Notes: a model not told the origin generated them from the sequence alone. Shown: positions 26,286 through 35,396, numbered from the stretch's first letter. The stretch is 64,000 nt of DNA from Sphingopyxis sp. (GCA_017745175.1 JAGHZY010000006.1:1-64000), one strand, 5' to 3'. Numbers and translations are program-made.

Positions 26286-26840
26286 TCAATCCTTGATGTC
26301 GATCCGGTAGCTGCACCCGGCCAGAACCTTCCCCGGGTGCGTGGTGACGGTCGAGACATTGAGCGAAATCCTGGACGTCCCCTGAAAGGCTGGCGACCCA
26401 CCGTCGAAGGGCGCCTCGACGATCGAGCGCTCACCCAGATATTTCCCCGGGGCGTCAATGACCGGGGTGATCCCCAATTCCTTCGCCAGAGCCTGCGGAG
26501 TATGCTCTGGAAAAACGGCCATCAGGCCCGAATTGCTGAATGCGACCCGGTCGGTCGTCCGGCCGAACACGGCTACCGGCGTTGCAAGCCGATATTCGGA
26601 GAGGAACGGGTTTCTGCTCTTCACTGCCGTCATTCCGTAGTGGCGCTTTGCCTCCGCATTGTCGTGAAACCAGAACGCAAATCCGTTCCATGTGGGCACG
26701 TCTTTGAGTTTGCATGCGATGATGTCGGCAAGCGTCAGACTGGACGGGTCTACCTCGTACGCGGAACTCTCGTCGGCCCGAACGGGGCCAGCGAGGAGAA
26801 ACGCAAGCGTCAGGACAAGCGAGGCGGGATGCAATTTCAC
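26286..26840 (-). CDS. Secreted hypothetical protein
   Basis: The 184 residues have a signal peptide (MKLHPASLVLTLAFLLAGPV, cleavage near RADE). The start is a GTG at 26840 with only a weak ribosome-binding site. The mature domain is compact and has cysteines in IACKLKD and AGCSYRID. The pattern (SLTLADIIACKLKDVPTWNG, later YGMTAVKSRNPFLSEYRL) suggests a small periplasmic protein with a single domain. No family is recognised. Confidence 0.65.
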   Translation of the reverse strand: MKLHPASLVLTLAFLLAGPVRADESSAYEVDPSSLTLADIIACKLKDVPTWNGFAFWFHDNAEAKRHYGMTAVKSRNPFLSEYRLATPVAVFGRTTDRVAFSNSGLMAVFPEHTPQALAKELGITPVIDAPGKYLGERSIVEAPFDGGSPAFQGTSRISLNVSTVTTHPGKVLAGCSYRIDIKD

Positions 26841-27212
26841 GAAACGTCCGGGTCCTTGATCGAGTGACGATATGGTGGCCTTTCTATCGTTTCAGTGCAG
26901 CTTGGCAAAGGCATGTTGTACCGGACTGTGCACCGCACGGGCGATGGTTTCTGGCTCCGGCCCCGATCACGCCTGCGGGCGTAATGACTGTCGGTTTTAA
27001 TTCAAAAGCTGCCCGGTCGCGGCATCATATGTTCGGGAGGTCGATCCATAATCGCTGTTGAACCCGGCTGCGATAACAACGAATTTCCTCTCGTCGATCG
27101 ATATGCCGGATGCGCTATTGATCCTTATTGTCGAGATTTCCGATCGACTGCGGAACCCGATACAGGATTGCAGAAGAGCCTGGTCTTCCGCCACGCGTCC
27201 CATGGTGCGAAA
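26841..27212. other. Intergenic region without a clear gene
   Basis: The 372 bases separate the accessory region from the catabolic cluster. A 68-codon minus-strand frame (26997-27203) directly follows the crotonase gene and ends TYDAATGQLLN; it may be a decayed gene or chance. No att-like copy of the tRNA-Gly 3' end is visible here. Confidence 0.4.
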
Positions 27213-28013
27213 TCAGCGCCCCTCGAACACGGCCTTGCGCTTCTCGCGGAACGCCCGCACGCCTTCGAATGCATCTTGCGATCTGGCGGTCACCGATTGT
27301 CCGACCGCCTCGGCATCGAGCACGGTGGCGATGTCCTGCGACTGGGCGGCGCGGACGATCCTGCGCAAAGTGCCGTAAGCGACGGTCGGACCGGCGGCGA
27401 GGCGACGGGCGAGCTTTTCGGCTTCGGCCGCAAGGTCGCCATCGTCGACGCAGCGATGGATGAGTCCCCATTCGGCGGCGCGTTCGGCCCCGATCCTCTC
27501 ACCGAGCATCATCATCTCCATGGCGCGCGGGAAGCCGATCAGGCGCGGCAGCCACCAGGACGAACCGCCATCGGGGATGAGTCCGACATTGACGAACGCC
27601 TGGAGGAAATAGGCGCTTTTGCCTGCGAGTGTGAAATCGGCGGACAGCGCGAGGCTGCAGCCGATGCCGGCGGCGGCGCCGTTGACCGCGGCGACGACCG
27701 GAATGTCGAGCTGGGCGAGCGCCAGCAGCATCGGATTATAATGGCGGCGTATCGTTTGAAGCGTGTCCGCCGGGCCGTCTCCCGAACCGGAGGCGCCGAG
27801 TTCGGCGCCCGAGCAGAAGCCCCGGCCGTTCCCGGTGACGAGCAGGCAGCGTGCGCCGAGCGCCGGAAGCCGGGTGAGCGCCGCGCAGATATCGTCCGCC
27901 ATAGCGGGCGGCATCGCATTGAGCTGATCGGGGCGATCGAGCCGCAATATCGCGACCTGGCCGCTCATCTCCAACACGATCGTTTCATAGGCGGGAAGAT
28001 CGGTTTTTGTCAT
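27213..28013 (-). CDS. Enoyl-CoA hydratase/isomerase (crotonase family)
   Basis: This 266-residue crotonase-fold protein carries the oxyanion-hole motifs GRGFCSGAELG (about 63-73) and VNGAAAGIGCSLALSAD (about 109-125). At the second catalytic position it has GLIPDGGSSWWLPR, an Asp-Gly-Gly pattern typical of PaaG-like isomerases/hydratases. It ends in the usual FREKRKAVFEGR. It is the last gene of the minus-strand 2-hydroxyacid unit, 28 bases after the MFS carrier gene. Substrate unknown. Confidence 0.88.
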   Translation of the reverse strand: MTKTDLPAYETIVLEMSGQVAILRLDRPDQLNAMPPAMADDICAALTRLPALGARCLLVTGNGRGFCSGAELGASGSGDGPADTLQTIRRHYNPMLLALAQLDIPVVAAVNGAAAGIGCSLALSADFTLAGKSAYFLQAFVNVGLIPDGGSSWWLPRLIGFPRAMEMMMLGERIGAERAAEWGLIHRCVDDGDLAAEAEKLARRLAAGPTVAYGTLRRIVRAAQSQDIATVLDAEAVGQSVTARSQDAFEGVRAFREKRKAVFEGR

Positions 28014-28041
28014 GGGCTTCTCCGGATTTGCAATCTTTCGC

Positions 28042-29355
28042 TCAGGGTGCCGCGCGCTCGCGAAGATCGCGTGCGCGGATGCCGGTCAGCACCAGCGCGA
28101 TGCCGACGAGCTGGACGATGCCGATGACGTCGAACGCGACATAGAGGCTGCCGGAGGCCGACTTGATCGCACCGACCATCGCCTGGCTGACGACGCCCGC
28201 GAGATTACCTATGCTGCTGATGATCGCGATGCCCGCGGCTGCCGCGCCCGGCGACAGGAGCGCGGGCGGGATCGTCCAGAACAGCGAGGTGGATGACAGC
28301 GCCGCGGCGGCGCCAAGGCTCATCAGGGCGATCGACAGCGGGACATTGCCCTCGGCGAAACCCAGCAGGCCGAAACAGGAGGCGCTCAGCGCCATGGTGA
28401 GCGCAAGGTGCCAGCGCCGCTCCATGCGCCGGTCCGAACTGCGGCCGAGCACATACATGCCGATGAGTGCGCAGCCGAAGGGCAGGGCGGCGATCGCGCC
28501 GATCAGCGACAGATCGTCGATGCCGAACCCCTGGATCAGCGTCGGCATCCAGTAGGAAACGGTGTTCGATCCGCTGTAGACCGCGAAATAGACGAGCCCG
28601 GCGATATAGACCTGCGGGATGCGTAACACGTCGCGAAAGCCGACATGGGCGGCGGTCGCCGTACCGGATCGAAGCTGGCGTTCGATGAAGGTTTTTTCCT
28701 TATCGTCGAGCCATTCCGCGTCGGACGGCCGGTCGGTGAGCCAGAACCAGCCGAACAGCCCGAGCAGGATGGCAGGAAGCCCGGTCGTCACGAACAGCAT
28801 CTGCCAGTCGTCGAGCCCGAAGCTGCCGTGGAGCCCCGACATGATTGCGCCCGCAAGGGGGCCGAAGAGGAATCCCGCGCCGATTCCCGCCATCAGAAAG
28901 ACGGCGGTGATCCGCCCGCGCAGCGCCGGGGGGAACCAGAAAGTGAGATAGAGGATGACGCCCGGAAAAAAGCCGGCCTCGGCCATGCCGAGGAGGAAGC
29001 GCGCGACGATCAACTGCTCGCTGGTGGTGACGAAGGCCGTGCCGACCGTCACCAGGCCCCACAGTACCATGATGCGGGTGAGCGTGCGCCGCGCGCCGAC
29101 GCGTTTCATGTAGAGGTTGCTCGGCACCTCGAACAATATGTAACCGAGATAAAAGACGCCCGCCCCGATGCCGTAGGCGACATCGGTCAGGCCGATATCG
29201 TCGGCCATTCGCAGCTTGGCGAAAGCGACATTCAGGCGGTCGATCGCGTTGACCATCAGTGCTGCGAAAAGGAAGGGCAGGATCCGCATCACGACCTTGC
29301 GATAGGTCGCCTTGGCAAAGGGCGTATCGAGCGCGAGATAGTCCGTTGTGTCCAT
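28042..29355 (-). CDS. MFS transporter, anion:cation symporter type
   Basis: The 437-residue, 12-helix carrier has MFS motif A-like loops (SNLYMKRVGARRTL) and the ACS-family pattern NAIDRLNVAFAKL followed by GYILFEVPSN near the N-terminus. Members import organic acids such as phthalate, tartrate, glucarate and 4-hydroxyphenylacetate. The ATG at 29355 shares its A with the stop of the FMN dehydrogenase gene (TAATG), so the two are coupled. In this setting it probably imports a 2-hydroxy or 2-oxo carboxylate. Confidence 0.92.
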   Translation of the reverse strand: MDTTDYLALDTPFAKATYRKVVMRILPFLFAALMVNAIDRLNVAFAKLRMADDIGLTDVAYGIGAGVFYLGYILFEVPSNLYMKRVGARRTLTRIMVLWGLVTVGTAFVTTSEQLIVARFLLGMAEAGFFPGVILYLTFWFPPALRGRITAVFLMAGIGAGFLFGPLAGAIMSGLHGSFGLDDWQMLFVTTGLPAILLGLFGWFWLTDRPSDAEWLDDKEKTFIERQLRSGTATAAHVGFRDVLRIPQVYIAGLVYFAVYSGSNTVSYWMPTLIQGFGIDDLSLIGAIAALPFGCALIGMYVLGRSSDRRMERRWHLALTMALSASCFGLLGFAEGNVPLSIALMSLGAAAALSSTSLFWTIPPALLSPGAAAAGIAIISSIGNLAGVVSQAMVGAIKSASGSLYVAFDVIGIVQLVGIALVLTGIRARDLRERAAP

Positions 29356-30521
29356 TATGCGATTTTCCTGTTCATCGTCGTGGCGGAACGCGCCAGCAGG
29401 CTGCGATCGACCTGGGCAACGTCGGTAACGCCGCAAAGCGCGAGCGTGACGTCCAGCTCGCGCCGGATGATTTCGAGGCACTGGCGCACGCCCGCTTCGC
29501 CCGCCGCGCCGAGGCCGTAGAGAAAGGCGCGGCCGATATGGGCACCCTTCGCTCCCAGCGCGAGCGCTCTGGCGACATCCTGTCCCGAGCGGATTCCGCC
29601 GTCCATATGTACCTCGATCCGGTCGCCGACGGCATCGACGATCCCCGGCAGCGCCGCGATCGATGAGGGCGCGCCGTCGAGCTGGCGCCCGCCATGATTG
29701 GACACGACCAGCGCGTCGGCACCGCTGTTGCAGGCGGCGCGGGCGTCCTCGGGGTCGAGGATGCCCTTGAGAATCAGCGGGCCTCCCCAGCACGCCTTGA
29801 TCCACTCGACATCCTTCCACGTCAGGGTCGGGTCGAAGGAGCGCTTCACCCAGGCCGATGCGGAGGGCAGGTCGGCGACGCCGGGCGCGTAGCCGACGAT
29901 GTTGCCGAGACCGCGCCGCCGCGTGCCCAGCATCGTGCTCCACCAGCGAACCTTGCCGAGCATATCGAGCCGGGTACGGAAGGGCAGATTGCCCGGCGAG
30001 GCCAGACCGTTCTTTATGTCCTTGTGGCGCTGACCGGGAATCTGGAGATCGAGCGTGAGTACGAGCGCGCCGCACCGCGCCGCCTTCGCGCGCTCGATCA
30101 GCGCCCGCACGAACTCGCGGTCGCGCATGACATAAAGCTGGAACCAGAAGGGCGCCACGCTATGCGCCGCAACATCCTCGATCGAACAGACGCTCATCGT
30201 CGAGAGGGTGAAGGGAACCCCCGCCGCCCCGGCGGCGCGCGCGGCGAGGATTTCGCCGTCGGCGTGCTGCATGCCCGCGAAACCGGTCGGGGCGAGCGCG
30301 ACGGGCATCGAGACCTCGCGGCCAAGCATTGTCGTCGCAAGGCTGCGCTGTTCGATATTCACCAGCACCCGCTGCCGGAAGGCGATCCGGTCGAGGTCGG
30401 CTGCATTGGCGCGATAGGTCGTCTCGGTCCACGAGCCCGAATCGACATAGTCGTAGAAGAGGCGCGGGACGCGCCGGCGCGCGAGGCGCTGCAGATCGTC
30501 GACGCAGGTGATGGCCGTCAT
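29355..30521 (-). CDS. FMN-dependent alpha-hydroxy acid dehydrogenase (LldD/mandelate type)
   Basis: This 388-residue TIM-barrel flavoenzyme oxidises an L-2-hydroxy acid to the 2-oxo acid. Active-site residues are seen: Y24 (FYDYVDSG), Y130 (FWFQLY), D158 and R165, then the catalytic pair H276/R279 in SNHGGRQLDG. The FMN-phosphate motif is MDGGIRSGQDVARALALGA. The size and the lack of an N-terminal cytochrome domain fit LldD or mandelate dehydrogenase. The gene lies 25 bases after the PhoD-like gene in the same unit. A pairing of this enzyme with a GlcD-type D-2-hydroxyacid dehydrogenase would allow use of both enantiomers. Confidence 0.93.
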   Translation of the reverse strand: MTAITCVDDLQRLARRRVPRLFYDYVDSGSWTETTYRANAADLDRIAFRQRVLVNIEQRSLATTMLGREVSMPVALAPTGFAGMQHADGEILAARAAGAAGVPFTLSTMSVCSIEDVAAHSVAPFWFQLYVMRDREFVRALIERAKAARCGALVLTLDLQIPGQRHKDIKNGLASPGNLPFRTRLDMLGKVRWWSTMLGTRRRGLGNIVGYAPGVADLPSASAWVKRSFDPTLTWKDVEWIKACWGGPLILKGILDPEDARAACNSGADALVVSNHGGRQLDGAPSSIAALPGIVDAVGDRIEVHMDGGIRSGQDVARALALGAKGAHIGRAFLYGLGAAGEAGVRQCLEIIRRELDVTLALCGVTDVAQVDRSLLARSATTMNRKIA

Positions 30522-30546
30522 GGTTCCCCCTTTTTTCCGGTTCGCG

Positions 30547-32178
30547 TCAGGCCGGTCGCGCGACTTCGTGGACGAAGACGGGCGTCATGGTGTCGATCTC
30601 CTCGACCGGCTGTGGAGGGCGCCAGGTGAACAGGCTGAACTTGACCGTTTCCGGCGTCACGTCGATGATCGTGAAGCCGTTCTTTTCGACAGGCTTCATC
30701 AGTTCCTGCATCGTCACCATCTGCGATGCCGCGGTCTCGACTCCGCGCACTTGGGAGGGGAAGGCAGTATCGCCGCTGCCGAGCGTGCCGGTCTGAATGA
30801 TGTGGACAGGGCGGGGGAATTCGCGGTCGCGCGAGCCCGTCATCAGCCCTGCGCCCGATACGTGCAGGTCGCCCTGGACGAAGATGCCGGCGCGCGTCCG
30901 CTGCGCTGCGGCGGCTTCGACTATGCGCTGTCCCTGTCGGTACCAGCCCTCCTGCCAGCCGGCCTTCGCATTTTCCAGCGTCAGTCTGCCCGTCGCGTCG
31001 TCGAGCTTGTCGGGGTACCAGTCGCCGAGCTTGCCCGAGGAATAGCCGAAGGGCAGCGAGGGGATATGGAGCAGATGGCGCGTGTCCTCGGCGATGGTGC
31101 GGGCGACCAGCCAGTCCTCCGTCCAGCGGGGCACGACATGCGCCTGTGCGCCCTTGTAGTCGACGAAGCGCCGACAGTCGTAGAAGAGCGCTTCGACCAA
31201 GGTGCCGAAGCGCAGCGTGCCGAAATTGCCGTTGGTGCCGGGCGGCAGCGCGGTTCGACCGCCGCCAGGCAGCCATTCGGGCCGGGTCGCGTCGGGCAGA
31301 AACTCGGGATAGTAGAGCTGCTGCGTCTCCTCCGCGCCCAATGTCCCGTAGGTATCGGGCGGCAGGGTCACCGCCTTGTCGGTGAATTCGTCATTCTCGA
31401 ACGCGTCATGATCGTCGGGCAGGAAGAAGGCGGGCGTCGAGCGGAGCGATACGCCGTAAAGCCCTGCGATCTGGTAATCGCAGACCGCGGTGAAGATCGC
31501 CGCGTTGCGCGGGTGCAGCATCGGCACGCTGGTGTCGAGGGCGCCGCCGAAACGCGGCCAGACAAGCTCCTGGTATCGCTTCATCCGCGGCCGCGCGAGC
31601 GCGGTTTCCAGGTCCCAATAGATGTGATCGCCATTGGCGATGACCGCATCGGGCGCAAAGCCCAGCCCCCGCGCCAGCAGGCGGCGGCGGGCGGCCATGT
31701 CGAGCATGACCGACCTGTCCTCCATCCGGACGCCGTCATAGCCGCCGGCGCAGGTATAGGCGAGGATGCGCATACGCTGCGCCGTCGCGTCGGGGGCGGG
31801 GAAGGTGCGCAGCGGCCACGGGTCGCAGATCGCCGCCCCGTCGCCGTCAACGATCCGCAGGTCATGGGTGGTGGCGGGCTTCAGCCCCGCGACGTCGAAG
31901 CGCCAGAAACGCCCATCCGGATCGGAGCGGATGCCTGCATGCGCATCGCGCCCGACCATCAGCCGGGGCGGCTTGGCGAACGGCTGGGCGAAGGAGGCCT
32001 TGATCAGGATGCGGTCGTGACTGGCGGTGGGGATCAGGTGGATCAGCGACCCCTGCCGCCATGGCGTCGCGCCGGCCTGCGCCGCAGCGGGCAGGCCGAT
32101 CCCCGCCAGCGCCGGCGCCACCAGCCCCAGTTCGATGATTTCGCGGCGGGTCCACCGGCTTCCGTCGGATTCGCTCAT
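30547..32178 (-). CDS. Tat-exported PhoD-like metallophosphatase
   Basis: This 543-residue protein has a twin-arginine signal (WTRREIIELG, then an Ala-rich hydrophobic stretch ending AAAQA). The PhoD family metal-binding motifs are NGDHIYWD, LPDDHDAFEND and VQGDLHVSG. PhoD enzymes cleave phosphodiesters or phosphomonoesters in the periplasm using Fe/Ca. The ATG at 32178 overlaps the stop of the GlcD-like gene by 4 bases, which firmly places a periplasmic phosphatase in a 2-hydroxyacid operon. That is unusual. It may release the acid from a phosphorylated or otherwise esterified form, or act as an esterase-like enzyme. Confidence 0.87.
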   Translation of the reverse strand: MSESDGSRWTRREIIELGLVAPALAGIGLPAAAQAGATPWRQGSLIHLIPTASHDRILIKASFAQPFAKPPRLMVGRDAHAGIRSDPDGRFWRFDVAGLKPATTHDLRIVDGDGAAICDPWPLRTFPAPDATAQRMRILAYTCAGGYDGVRMEDRSVMLDMAARRRLLARGLGFAPDAVIANGDHIYWDLETALARPRMKRYQELVWPRFGGALDTSVPMLHPRNAAIFTAVCDYQIAGLYGVSLRSTPAFFLPDDHDAFENDEFTDKAVTLPPDTYGTLGAEETQQLYYPEFLPDATRPEWLPGGGRTALPPGTNGNFGTLRFGTLVEALFYDCRRFVDYKGAQAHVVPRWTEDWLVARTIAEDTRHLLHIPSLPFGYSSGKLGDWYPDKLDDATGRLTLENAKAGWQEGWYRQGQRIVEAAAAQRTRAGIFVQGDLHVSGAGLMTGSRDREFPRPVHIIQTGTLGSGDTAFPSQVRGVETAASQMVTMQELMKPVEKNGFTIIDVTPETVKFSLFTWRPPQPVEEIDTMTPVFVHEVARPA

Positions 32179-33596
32179 GATCGTCCCTCCCTTGTGCCTG
32201 GCGCCGCGTCGATCACACGGCCAGGATTGAGAATGTTCGCGGGATCGAGCGCGCGCTTGAGGCCGTGCATCAGTGCGATCTCGGCGGGGGTGCGCGATAT
32301 GCCGAGCCAGCCTTTCTTTTCGGTCCCGATCCCATGCTCGGCCGAAATCGCGCCGCCGAGCGCCTGGAGCGGCGCGTAGACGAGGGCATCGAGGTCTTTC
32401 GGCACCTCGCCGGCATCCTCGGGCACATGCACCGCGACATGGACGTTGCCGTCGCCGAGATGTCCGAATGCCCACAGACGCGCGCCCGGCCAGCGCGTCG
32501 CGATGCGGGTGCGCAGGTCGGCGAGATAAGCCTCCATATCGGCCAACCGCAGCGAAATATCATAGGCGCGGAGCGATCCGAAGCGCCGCAACTGCGCGAC
32601 ATCGTCGCGGATCGTCCATAATTCCTCACGCTCGCGCTCGCTGCTGGCGATCACCGCGTCGGCGAGCAGGCCCTCTTCGAGGAGGTTCGCCAGATTTTCG
32701 CCGAGCTCCTCGCTGGGGATGCCCGCTTCGACGAGGACATAATAGCCGTGCCCCAAGGCAAGCGGCGGCCGGGGCAGGGCCTCGGGGCCGGCGACCGCCT
32801 CATAGAAATCGGGCCACATGACCTCGAAGGCGGTGAGTGCGCCGCGCGTTTCTCGCTCGAGGCGGCGCAAGAGCTCGCCCACGGTGGAAAAGCGATCGAG
32901 CGCGACCAGCGCCGTCGCTTCCTCGGACGGCAATTCGCACAGGCGCAGCACGATGCGCGTCACGATGCCGAGCGTGCCTTCGCTGCCGATGAACAGCTGC
33001 TTCAGGTCGTACCCCGAATTATTCTTGATCAGCTGGTTCGTCGCATCGACGATGGTGCCGTCGGCGAGCACCGCTTCCAGTCCGCTGATATTCTCGCGCA
33101 TCATCCCGTGGCGCAAAACGCCGTTGCCGCCCGCATTGGTGGCGGTCATGCCGCCGATAGTGGCGCTTCCCCGTGCGCCCAGGTCGACCGGGAACAGCAG
33201 GCCCGCATCGCGCGCGGCCTGCTGCACCTCGGACAGGATCGCGCCGGCCTCGACGATCATCACGCGCTGCGCGGTGTCGACAGGGCCGATCGCGCGCATC
33301 CGTTCGAGCGACAGCAGCACCTCGCCCGCCGCCGCGTCGGCGCCGTGGACAAGGCCGGTGTGCCCGCCCTGCGGCACGATTGCTACGCCCGCCGCGTGGC
33401 AGGCCGCGACAACTGCGGCGACTTCGCTTGTATCGGCGGGGCGCACCAGCGCACGGGCGGGGCAAGGCGCGTTGCCGCCCCGCGTCGCGGGCCGCCCCGC
33501 CAGATCGTCCCCCGTGACCATCCCGCGCGGGCCGACGATGGCCGTCAGCCGGGCGATCAGTTCGTCCGGCCGCGTTACGGGAACGAGCGCAGCCAC
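32175..33596 (-). CDS. FAD-binding D-2-hydroxyacid dehydrogenase (GlcD/D2HGDH-like)
   Basis: This 473-residue VAO-type flavoprotein has the FAD-binding PP-loop region VPQGGHTGLVHGADA at about 75-89, GARGSATIGGMTATNAGG and SEGTLGIVTRIVL. The C-terminal domain shows GHLGDGNVHVAVHVP and the metal/substrate pattern SAEHGIGTEKKGWL. It fits D-lactate, glycolate or D-2-hydroxyglutarate dehydrogenases. It is 3 bases after the ThDP lyase gene and overlaps the PhoD gene by 4 bases. The reaction probably converts a D-2-hydroxyacid to the 2-oxoacid for the lyase. Confidence 0.92.
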   Translation of the reverse strand: MAALVPVTRPDELIARLTAIVGPRGMVTGDDLAGRPATRGGNAPCPARALVRPADTSEVAAVVAACHAAGVAIVPQGGHTGLVHGADAAAGEVLLSLERMRAIGPVDTAQRVMIVEAGAILSEVQQAARDAGLLFPVDLGARGSATIGGMTATNAGGNGVLRHGMMRENISGLEAVLADGTIVDATNQLIKNNSGYDLKQLFIGSEGTLGIVTRIVLRLCELPSEEATALVALDRFSTVGELLRRLERETRGALTAFEVMWPDFYEAVAGPEALPRPPLALGHGYYVLVEAGIPSEELGENLANLLEEGLLADAVIASSEREREELWTIRDDVAQLRRFGSLRAYDISLRLADMEAYLADLRTRIATRWPGARLWAFGHLGDGNVHVAVHVPEDAGEVPKDLDALVYAPLQALGGAISAEHGIGTEKKGWLGISRTPAEIALMHGLKRALDPANILNPGRVIDAAPGTREGRS

Positions 33597-33599
33597 GGA

Positions 33600-35186
33600 T
33601 CAGACGATCAGTTCGATAAGGAAGGGACCGGGCCGCGCGTTGGCGTGGGTGAACAGATCCGCCAGCCGCTCGGTCGTCTCGGCGCGCTCCGCCTCGACTC
33701 CCATGCCGCGGGCGATCGACACCCAGTCGAGATCGGGGTTGCCGATGTCGAGCATGCTGAGCGCAGTCGGGCCCGCATTGGCACCGACATTCGCGAGTTC
33801 GTGCTGGAGGATCGCATATTTGCGATTGGAAAAGAGCAGGATGGTGACGTCGGTGCGCTCGCGCGCCATGCTCCACAGCGCCTGCGGCGTATACATGGCG
33901 GAACCATCGGCCTGGAGCGCGATCACGCGCCGTCCCGGCGCGGCGACCGCGGCGCCGAGCGACAGCGGCAGGCCGTCGCCAATGGCGCCGCCGGTGACCT
34001 GCATCCAGTCGTGCGGCGCCGCGTCGATGGTGCCGGGATAGAAGGCGCGGCCGAAGGTCACGGCTTCATCGACGACGATCGCATTCTCGGGAAGGTGCGC
34101 CGCCAACATCGCAGCGACCGATTCGGAGGTAAGGGGACCGGTCACCGTCGACGGCGCGGGCATCGGCGCGGCGGGCGCCGCGATCGCGGGCGCTCCCAGT
34201 TCGTCGGCGAGCCGCTGGAGCGCGTCACCCAGGTCCTGCTCCGGCCGGGCCAAGACGTGGATCGCCGCGTCATCGGGATAGGGGCGTGGCGGCTTGCCTG
34301 GATAGGCAAAGAAGGTCGCAGGGGCAGGGGTTCCGATCAGGATGATGTGCCGGATGCCGGCAAGCCGGGCCCGCGCCATGTCTCCGACATAGGGGAGGCG
34401 GTCGACCGTGAAACGCCCGCGCCCGCGCGCGACCCGGCTGCTGGCGGTCGTCGAGAGCATCTCTGCCCCGGTCGCGCGGGCGATGCGGTGCGCGACGGCC
34501 AGTGCGCCCTCGTCGAGCGCCTTTCCGGCGAGCAGCAGCAGCGTCGGCTCGCCCGACCGCAGGACCCGCGCTGCGTGGACGATCGCCTCGGGCGAGACCG
34601 GCGGCGCTGCGAGCCAGGGAGGCGGCGCGGCGACGCGGCCGCCCTTGTCCCAGCAGACGTCGGACGGCAGGATCAGGCTGGCGACGCCGCCGGGCGCGAC
34701 CGAGGCGGCCCGCACCGCCGCGGCGGCGTCGGCACCGACATCTGGGGCCCTGGTCGCGGTCCGGGTCCACACCGACACCGGGCGCGCCCAGCCTTCGGTG
34801 TCCGCGGTCAGCGGGGCGTCGAACGGGCGATGATGGGTCGCCTGATCGCCGACGATGTTGACGACCGGCGTCTGCGCCCGGCGGGCGTTGTGAAGGTTGG
34901 CGAGTCCGTTGGCGAGGCCGGGGCCGCAGTGAAGCATCGTCGCCGCGGGGCGTCCCGCGATCCGGGCGTAGCCGTCGGCCGCGCCGGTGACGACGCCCTC
35001 GAACAGCCCGAGCACGCAGCGCATTCCGGGGATGCGGTCAAGCGCCGCGACGAAGTGCATCTCGCTGGTGCCGGGATTGGCGAAACAGGTGTCGACCCCG
35101 CAGGCGAGCAGGGTGCGGACCAGGCTTTCCGCACCATTCATGGCGGCTGAGGTCTCGGCGGTGTCGGGACGAGGGGTCGAGGGCAT
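33600..35186 (-). CDS. ThDP-dependent lyase (acetolactate synthase / benzoylformate decarboxylase-like)
   Basis: The 528-residue protein has the three ThDP-enzyme domains. The activating glutamate is E63 (LGLFEGVVTGAADGYAR). The ThDP/Mg motif is ADGSAMYTPQALW...FSNRKY, with Ala in place of the first Gly of GDG. It lacks a regulatory partner subunit, so real acetolactate synthesis is unlikely. Decarboxylation of a 2-oxoacid or cleavage of a 2-hydroxyacyl-CoA is more plausible. An ATG at 35141 (MNGAES) is an equally good start, because homology begins there. It is the first gene of the unit. Confidence 0.88.
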   Translation of the reverse strand: MPSTPRPDTAETSAAMNGAESLVRTLLACGVDTCFANPGTSEMHFVAALDRIPGMRCVLGLFEGVVTGAADGYARIAGRPAATMLHCGPGLANGLANLHNARRAQTPVVNIVGDQATHHRPFDAPLTADTEGWARPVSVWTRTATRAPDVGADAAAAVRAASVAPGGVASLILPSDVCWDKGGRVAAPPPWLAAPPVSPEAIVHAARVLRSGEPTLLLLAGKALDEGALAVAHRIARATGAEMLSTTASSRVARGRGRFTVDRLPYVGDMARARLAGIRHIILIGTPAPATFFAYPGKPPRPYPDDAAIHVLARPEQDLGDALQRLADELGAPAIAAPAAPMPAPSTVTGPLTSESVAAMLAAHLPENAIVVDEAVTFGRAFYPGTIDAAPHDWMQVTGGAIGDGLPLSLGAAVAAPGRRVIALQADGSAMYTPQALWSMARERTDVTILLFSNRKYAILQHELANVGANAGPTALSMLDIGNPDLDWVSIARGMGVEAERAETTERLADLFTHANARPGPFLIELIV

Positions 35187-35250
35187 GGGCGCTCCTGCAG
35201 TGGGCCGGTTCGGCGGCACGGAGACTGCGCGCGCCAGCGCCCGCTTTACT

Positions 35251-35268
35251 CCCCCTATCAATGGGGGG
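35251..35268. repeat. C-run/G-run hairpin (intergenic repeat family, copy 1)
   Basis: CCCCC and GGGGG around TATCAAT lie in the divergent region between the ThDP lyase gene and the MFS gene. It is followed by a second C/G-rich palindrome (CCCCTCC...GAGGGG type, to about 35296). It belongs to a hairpin family seen at five transcription-unit borders of this window. Confidence 0.5.
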
Positions 35269-35396
35269 GGCGGGCTGCCCCCTCCAGCCGAGGGGTATCG
35301 ACGCCGGGGGCGGCTGATAGCGTCTGCCACGCTCTTGGTGCGGACCAGCTCTCGCGGCGGAACGAAAGAGCCGGTCGGCCGGCGGCGGAGGATCGA

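Noticed and set aside
28042-30075. Fusion of the FMN dehydrogenase and MFS carrier
   Set aside because: The open frame upstream of 29355 is a shadow of the dehydrogenase gene; the carrier starts at the ATG that overlaps the dehydrogenase stop.
32748-35150. 800-codon plus-strand frame opposite the FAD dehydrogenase and ThDP lyase genes
   Set aside because: The minus-strand genes have clear cofactor and catalytic motifs; this frame has none.
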